Below the pieces are notes generated by a model. The model saw only the letters and a list, made by a program, of their open reading frames with translations. It made no database searches and was not told the origin of the DNA. Made by a program: the position numbers and the translations under genes. A stretch of 64,000 nt of DNA, from positions 620,001 through 684,000 of the forward strand of contig WTXG01000005.1 in the NCBI GenBank assembly GCA_022496185.1. Direction: 5' to 3'. Positions 57,506 through 64,000 of the stretch are shown here, in pieces; position 1 is the first letter of the stretch, and each line of letters opens with the position of its first letter. The stretch comes from Multifurca ochricompacta (Eukaryota; Basidiomycota; Agaricomycetes; Russulales; Russulaceae).

Positions 57506-60500
57506 TCAATGCGACGTCGACAGTGGGGGAAAAACTATGGGCGCATTCTCGACGAGCCATTCAATAGTTAGTGCCTTGCCAGCCATGTCACTAAACTCAG
57601 CGCCGGGATTTCGGGAGCGCATCAGTGTAGCTGTTGTTCGAGCATTGTGAGCGATACGCAAGGACCGACGGGGTGATACGTACGTCCAAAGACGACACCT
57701 AAGTTACGTGCCGTCATCAGGTTCTGCTCGTGGTGATCTTGTATCCTACGAACGATAGTCACACATCAAGCTAATGTCAAAAAAAAAAAAAACAAGATCC
57801 TAAGTTAGGATGAAGCGGACGAACCGATGGAGGTGGAACATAAGCATGCGAAGGGTATAATAGTGCTCCGTTGGGAGCTGCTTTACCAAGTCAGCATATT
57901 TGCCGGACTTGTGGGCGGGATCTCGAACGGAGGATGCAAAGATGAACTCGTCATGAAGTACGAAGGTCAGTAAAGGGTTAGGTAGGGTGCGGAAGTATGA
58001 TTTGAGGACAGAGGTGACGCTGCAAATATCGTTAAATCGTTCAGTGTCGCGGAGGTCAAACGACCCATAGTCCCCTCGTTCGAAGAGCTGCTGGATCAAC
58101 TTGGACTGGCCAGACCCTCCATTCTTGCGGTAGATACCCTCATAGTCTAGCGCTAAACAGGGTCGATCAGATGTTTATCAGGGCCATTCTGACAGAGGCT
58201 CACCGCAGGCGTCCACAGCAGCAATGCACTTTTCGACGATCAAGGGTACCATTTTATCAGTGAACCTGGAGTCTGCGCGCACTTGCTCTGTGAGCTCACG
58301 ACCAAACATGGACGGTTCTAATGAAAACATATTGAGACTCGAGTCATCCCAGAATCCCAAAGGAAAAATGAACTAACGCAAGGAAGCTCCGTCGTCCCGG
58401 CGAGAGTTCTGTGGGGAGCAGATGGGTTGCACGTGTTGTTGGCAGCGGGGGTGCACGGAAATATTGCAAGCTGAAGGGTGCACGGACAGTGAGAACGAGA
58501 CAATGAGCGGGAATCATGTCCATACTTTGACAGCGGTACTGCGAGCCCCAAAGCTTGTCGCTGCAGTGGTCGCACTTTGTGAAACGGAGCACGCTGACCT
58601 GTTGGAAGGAGTGCTTGAGCCAGTTCTTCTCAATGACACCGTCCAGCGCATTTGATACGGCCGCGGTTGCGTCCTTGTTATTCCCCCGCCATTTGAACAC
58701 GCGCGACGTCGCGTCGCCTGCTGCAGGCTTCGGAACCTTCGCGTGCCTAGTCGAGTCGACACTCTCGTCAGCAGGGGTCCCGAACGAGCTGTTCACAGTG
58801 TTGGAGGGTTGAAGAACCGCAGTTGGACGCTGACGCTCGAAAGACTGTTTCTCGTGTGTCTGGATGGGAGGCTCAGACGACCCTATTTCGATGCGCCGCA
58901 TATAATGAGCATGTAGCTGGGCAAGCTCTTCGTTGCGCGCATTAAGCATCGTCGTTTCCTCGAGAAAGACATCTCGGGCTGACTTGAGCTCGACAATCTC
59001 GCGCAGCAACGACTCACGCGCGTCGGTGAGGGACACTAGTTCGTCTTGGTACTGGGACTTGAGATCGTCCAACCGGGTTGTTAATGACCGACTTATGCTA
59101 GTGCCTTCTCTATCGGGGGCAGCCACAGAACTACCCGCTCCTGTGTCAGCAATGAGCGGATCCAGTGCAGCCTGGCAACACACCTCTTTGTTGAAGCAAT
59201 CTCCTCCATCTCCACAAGTGCCACGTCGCGCTCGACTTTGAGTTTTGATACGTTCTGCTCAAGGATGCTGAGATTATCGCTCAGCTGACGCGTGAGTTGT
59301 TTGTGTAGCTCGTCCTTGCGACCTTCACCCGAAAGCGCGGTGATTCTTGCAGCTTGCCCCGACAACAGAACGCGCAAACGCGTGACCTCAGCCTCTGCAT
59401 CCCGACGAGCTTTCAACTCCGCCTCGTACTCGCCGTGTGCTACAGTCAGCCCATCCATAGCCTGTTGGCTGGCCCTCTGTCACGACAACGCCAACATCGC
59501 AGGTGAATTTTTTATTCAGCACAGGAAAGTGAGATATCTCGCACCTTGATGTGGTCCAGTCGTCCCTTCATCCGCGCATTCTCATCACTCCTCTGCTCAA
59601 TTGTCATGATAATCGCCTGTACGAACTCCTGGTCCAGAGCTATCTGCGTCGTACCACGTCTTGCACCTTCTTCTAGGGCATCTTGGAGTCTCTTGGTGAC
59701 TGTGTAGGAGAGGTCGAGTTTCGCTGAAGGCGCGCCAGGCCCATCTGGCGCCGTAACAGTGATGTATGCGCCGTGTTCTGACACGCGTGCATCGGTATGG
59801 TGGGAGAAGGCACTCGAGTCGAGTTGTGCACGGGCATCGCTAGCTAGTCGCTCATGGGAGAGCTCCGATGAAGACCGGCTACTTGGGGTCCGAGAAACGT
59901 TACGCATGCCCGCTGGTGCGCTGGTGAGTCTGACGCAGCGTCGTCGGCAGTCCCAGATTGACCCATTACTATGAAGCTATCGCCGTAGCCCTGGCTGTTG
60001 GGAGCTGAGATGGTGGTCGCTGATGTGTCGTCCGTGGCCGAAGAAGGGCCAAAGGTCGTTGTTAGGGTGGAGGCACTCGCGGGAGTGGAGGAGCGCTTCC
60101 CTTCGTTCTGAGCAGCATCGCCGTCTAAGTTAAAGGAAGCTGCGCTCCGACTAGAATCAAGGCGGGCCACTGCATCCTGATTCAACTTCACGAGCTCTTC
60201 GATGGACTGCAACGAAGACCGGTTGCGCGGGTCAACTAACGATAGCAACTCTTGGAAACCGTTCCCGCTTATGGAGACGCGGATCGGTGGATGTGCGGGC
60301 GCGATGAACGTAGAACGAGACACGCGTTCAATAGGCGAAGATTCCTCTTCGGAGTCGGCGTCCCCAGCATTGTTAAGGAAAGACACCTCCTCTGACTCTT
60401 GTGAAACTGACCGCTTCATATCGAGTTCGAGTTGCACTGGTCGCCGACGTGATTTCGTCTCCTTTTCCTTTGAGGGTAGCGGTAGAGGCTGGTTCCGCTT

Positions 60501-62443
60501 ATCAACGCCAGACTCACGCTCCACGTCCGACGTGTCTGTTCCGCTCTCGATACTGTGAGGGACATCCACCTCATGTGCGGGCGATGCAGCTTTATACACT
60601 GGGGAAGTGGATCTCCTGCCAATACCGTAACTCGCTCGCGATTTCTCGACGTCAATGCTAAGGGAGGTGCCGGGTTTTGGCTTATCCTTCTCGTCGGGTG
60701 ACGTTCGTCCAGGTGTGCTGCTCTTCACAGAAGTCATAGATGACAGCAGTCGAGGCGTTGGTTCTAGGTCATGAGCAGTTGCACCCAAGCTGTGCGTCCG
60801 CGGTGGGATACGTTCGAGAACCATATTCTGACGTGGAGGTGAGCGGAGGGGATCAGCACTGGTAGCAGGCTTGGGCGAGGACTCCCTCCGGCTAAGCGAG
60901 CGGCTAGACCTGGAACTTGCCATAGCAGGGGCAGAAGAAGCGGATTCCGTATGCATTTTTCTAGATGGCCGCCGCGAGAGACCCTCGGAGGCTTGCTCTT
61001 TCGAAGATAAGGCGTGGGCCATGTCGGACGTGGCGGCACAGTGGATAAAAGGGAATGAGACACCGATGATGGCTTGTCGTTCAATTCCATTGCCAAAGCC
61101 TCATAATTGAAGGACATCGCAGGGTTTATTGAGTTTCGCTTGCCAGCGCTGCCCGATAGTCTGACAGACTGACTCAGACCAGACGGGGGAGCATCATTCT
61201 TGAATAGTATATTCAGCGGGCGCGTTCCGTCATCATAACTCCTTCGCCGCTCTATCAACGTTATGGCGTCGGGCGATAGAAACGTACTTCCCCCCTCAAC
61301 CGGAGTCTCACGCTGAAGGTATGACAAAGCAGCCTCAGGACCAGCCTCAGGCGGCTCTGCTGGCACGAGGATGGCAGGAGATGATGGTCCCGCAGAGTAC
61401 CTCGGGAGAGCACTGGAGTCAGCACGGGGATGGGGGACAGACGGTGAGGTGGGTGAAGGTAGGAGATTCCGGGAAGTCCGATGAGGAGATGGCGCGGGTG
61501 GTGCAGGTGTATGTGACGTGCTTCGCCGCCCATCACGCTCGAGCTGTGCTGACCGTCGTCCACTTGATGACGACAGGGCTTGTGACTTATAATTATCTCC
61601 GCTCTCGGGAGACGTCATCGGCTTGGGCCGAGCTGGCGAAGCCTCCCCCGGAGGCGAGATGGTAGACGCTGATAAGGGATTCGCTGAAGAGTCAGGGGTA
61701 GGGTGACCCATGGGCGCATTCTGGAAGAGAAAAGTGAGTAAATGACACCTTCGGCGCGAGAGCAAGGAAGAAACACACTCCAACCTCTCCCAGCTGCTCC
61801 TTAACTGGGTGACCGTGAGACTTTGAAGAGCCACTACGAGGGCAGCATTTTCACGCTCTTTTTGTTTCTGCGCGTGGCGTCTGCTGCGGGCAACGCGCTG
61901 ATGGTGGCACTTCATACAGTAGATGCCATGACTCGTCTTGGCGAACATAAGTTCGTCGATGCGGTTGTGGCAAGAACGACATTTAAAGCAATGTGCGTGA
62001 TACGAGTCATCACCGGTCATGATGGCTTCATCGAGAATAGGCTGATGGCAGACACTACAACTATATGAACAGTTTGAACAGACTGGCTGGCCGTCGGAGA
62101 GGAGAAGGAGATTGGTGTCGGCGGTGACCCTGTCGTGACACTTGGCGCACTTGAAGCAGTTGATGTGAAAGAAAGACTGTCTATAGAGTTGAATGAGTAG
62201 AAAGAGATTCGAAGCCCAGAGCACGGTCAAGAAATAGTCCAGTACAGAAGGGGAGGAAGAATCTCACCCAAATGCGATAACGATGCCACCATTCTCATCC
62301 ATGACTGTCAAGTGACATCCTGGACAAATCTTATTTTCCACGGGAGAGCCAGGATCAGGTAGAGCAGAAGCCCCGGTCGGCGAGTGAGTGTAGGCCATTG
62401 ATTGTGAAATATTGAGAGATGGGGGAGGAATGGTAGCTAGCAT
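57506..62443 (-). CDS. LIM-LIM-C1-RhoGAP protein (Rho GTPase-activating protein)
   Basis: This is a Rho-type GTPase-activating protein for polarity or cell-wall signalling. Exons on the reverse strand are 62443-62268, 62180-61775, 61720-59545, 59476-59184, 59140-58526, 58470-58378, 58317-58204, 58152-57825, 57745-57684 and 57630-57506 (~1460 aa). Two LIM zinc fingers occupy ~41-165 (CPGCHLTV, HINCFKCAKC, CSVCHQPILDEA, YHAHCFKCRSC). A Ser-rich disordered stretch and coiled coils follow. A C1 finger follows (TKCDHCSDKLWGSQYRCQ, then TCNISVHPRC). The RhoGAP domain has GIYRKNGG with the arginine finger, LKSYFRTLPNPLL, and RNLGVVFGPTLMR. Frame breaks near 61027 and 59910 are healed by one base each; the 59141-59183 junction stays unresolved. 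Confidence 0.9.
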
Positions 62444-63203
62444 CTGGTGTGAAGGAAGGTATGTATGTATGTATGCGTGTTGTGTGAGCGACGCTGCGGA
62501 GTGAGATCCTAGTCGTTACGTGTAGGGTGAATATGAATCCTACTGGAGGGGTAGAGTAGAATATTATATTATTGAGGTTGATTTGATTTTGAAAAATGAA
62601 TAATAAAAGGTCGATCGCGTTAACTTGCCTGATGTGAGTGAAGGAAAAGTAAGATGGGTTTGAGGGTGCCGCCGCCTGTTCAAATGTAAGACAGTATATG
62701 AGATGAAACTGTTAGCAATTGAGAAGGTGTAGCAGACAAACAGGTTGGCTGGCTCGTCGCTGGGCGGCTGGGGGAAGGGGGAAGGAGGAAGGGGGTGGGG
62801 GATGGGATGGGGGATGGGGGATGGGGGTGGGTTCGCAAAGTCCCGTGATATGCGCGTTGGCATCTCGTCGCTCGTCGCCATTTGATATGATATGATATTA
62901 CCAACCCTCTTGGTATTGCATCCATCTAAAGACAGATGTGATTGTCCAATTTTATTATAACCATATTTTTTGGCAGCTTTTCCATGTCCACGTCGTTGTC
63001 TGTCGACCCATGATCGTGATCAATGTATGCGGATATCGTCCGCATGCTAAGTTGGCACCCTACTATTAGAATGAAGTTGAAGTACAGAAGCGAGATGCCT
63101 GTGCCTCAAGCAAGTAAAGCTGTAGATGTGTGTGAAAATGACGTTAATGCCGTACTTGCTTGTCATCCTTGTCCGGACGTTCATTTCTCCTCTATTCTGA
63201 AAT
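62444..63203. other. Intergenic, divergent promoters
   Basis: About 0.76 kb between the divergent RhoGAP and KTI12 genes. It holds a GTAT repeat (62459-62474) and a G-rich GGGATGG tract (62760-62830). I see no gene. Confidence 0.5.
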
Positions 63204-64000
63204 ATGGCCTTGGTCACTTTTACTGGCTACCCTTCTTCAGGAAAAACGCACAGGGCAATCCAACTTAAGGGTCATCTGGATCGCCGTCTAACGGATCCAT
63301 CGTACAGCGGCCCAAAGCTAAAGGTGATCGTCCTGTCTGATGACGCCCTCAATATCGACCGCTCTTCCTACAATGGTACTGTACCTCTCCACGACTCTAG
63401 TTAACTGACCTTCCTTCATCCATGACAATGCCATAGACAGTCTCTTAGAAAGAACCGCGCGCGGTGCTCTCTTTGACGCAATACAGCGGCAAATGGGTCG
63501 CGACACCATCCTCATCATTGATGCCTTGAATTATATAAAAGGGCTTCGTTACCAATTGTACTGTGCTGCTCGAGAGTTCAAACTCAGGGTCTGCACCGTG
63601 GGTGTTCTTGTATCCCCCAAACAATTATACTTCGGGTGCTAGGTGAATGACACTTTTGAAAGTAGGTTTACGTTGTTGCGACTCCAGGACTATGCAGACG
63701 ATGGAACAGCGAACGGTCGGACGGCCGCGGGTATACGACCGAAACGTATGTACTCTTTATTGTGTGCAGGAATAATTTCTGTTAAGATGCTGCACTTGGA
63801 TATTAGGCTTGATAATCTGATTGCACGGTACGAAGAACCATCATCGATGGTTCGCTGGGACTCGCCACTCTTCACCGTACCCTGGTCGGAATCCGATGTC
63901 CCTATTGAGTTGATATGGAAAGCTGTCACGGAGGGCAACGTAAAGCCTCCTAACGTTGGCACCCAAGCTGTGGGTGATTCACTTTATACGATGGATTCGT
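63204..64000 (+). CDS. KTI12: Elongator-associated protein Kti12 (5' part, runs off window)
   Basis: Kti12 is a P-loop ATPase that binds tRNA and regulates Elongator, needed for wobble-uridine modification. Exons 63204-63375, 63437-63597, 63666-63745 and 63807-64000 (open to the window end). The P-loop is GYPSSGKT at residues 8-15. Then come VIVLSDDALN, TILIIDALNYIKGLRYQLYC, and VCTVYVVATPGLCRRWNSER across the third junction. YTTETLDNLIARYEEPSSMV, RWDSPLFTVPW and PIELIW follow. All are Kti12 family positions. The C-terminal lobe is missing because the window ends. The start codon gives the usual family N-terminus. Confidence 0.93.

Overview
This 64 kb window is a stretch of nuclear chromosome from a filamentous fungus, most likely a basidiomycete of the Agaricomycetes. 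The evidence is about 145 introns that I could resolve, mostly 45-65 nt, with frequent micro-exons; housekeeping genes of fungal type (DASH subunit Duo1, Atg27, Pex24/29-type peroxin, GPI18, Rpa43, Hrd1, NAD kinase, Kti12); and several proteins resembling basidiomycete-only families. There are no prokaryotic features. I rebuilt the gene models by hand from reading frames, splice sites and remembered family motifs. Exon coordinates are given in each entry.

Layout. 0-6 kb: the 3' end of an unidentified gene, GPI18 (mannosyltransferase), a dysferlin-domain peroxin and an isoaspartyl peptidase/L-asparaginase. 6-18 kb: a genome-maintenance block with a 27-exon HLTF/Rad5-type HIRAN-SNF2-RING protein, dynamitin, an intron-containing tRNA-Ser(GCT) and a 32-exon Rdh54/Rad54B-type translocase. 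18-32 kb: a small unknown ORF, a membrane-anchored YtcJ-type amidohydrolase, the ERAD ubiquitin ligase Hrd1, a YqeY/Aim41 mitochondrial protein, a queuosine-salvage (DUF2419) protein and NAD kinase. 33-36.8 kb: the only mobile-element territory, with a 0.9 kb MITE-like inverted-repeat element, and a tiny unknown gene. 36.8-53.2 kb: an ataxin-3-type Josephin deubiquitinase, Atg27, a protein with an RNase HI N-terminal (viroplasmin) domain and a long disordered tail, a lineage-type 222-residue protein, DBP10, DUO1, RPA43 and PAM16. 53.7-64 kb: an unknown coiled-coil protein, a LIM-LIM-C1-RhoGAP protein and the 5' part of KTI12.

The genes do not form a pathway cluster. Neighbours are often divergent over short shared promoters (GPI18/peroxin 97 bp, RPA43/PAM16 131 bp), as is usual in compact fungal genomes.

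The most notable observations are: six GC-AG introns that all read GCNNGT at the donor; a tandem duplication inside the Rdh54 N-terminus that carried its introns with it; single-base frameshifts in at least six conserved genes, almost all repaired by lengthening a short homopolymer by one base, which points to consensus errors in the assembly rather than pseudogenes; a 100-codon spliced ORF starting 5 nt after the amidohydrolase stop; and the inverted-repeat element. I did not find an unmistakably new multi-gene system.
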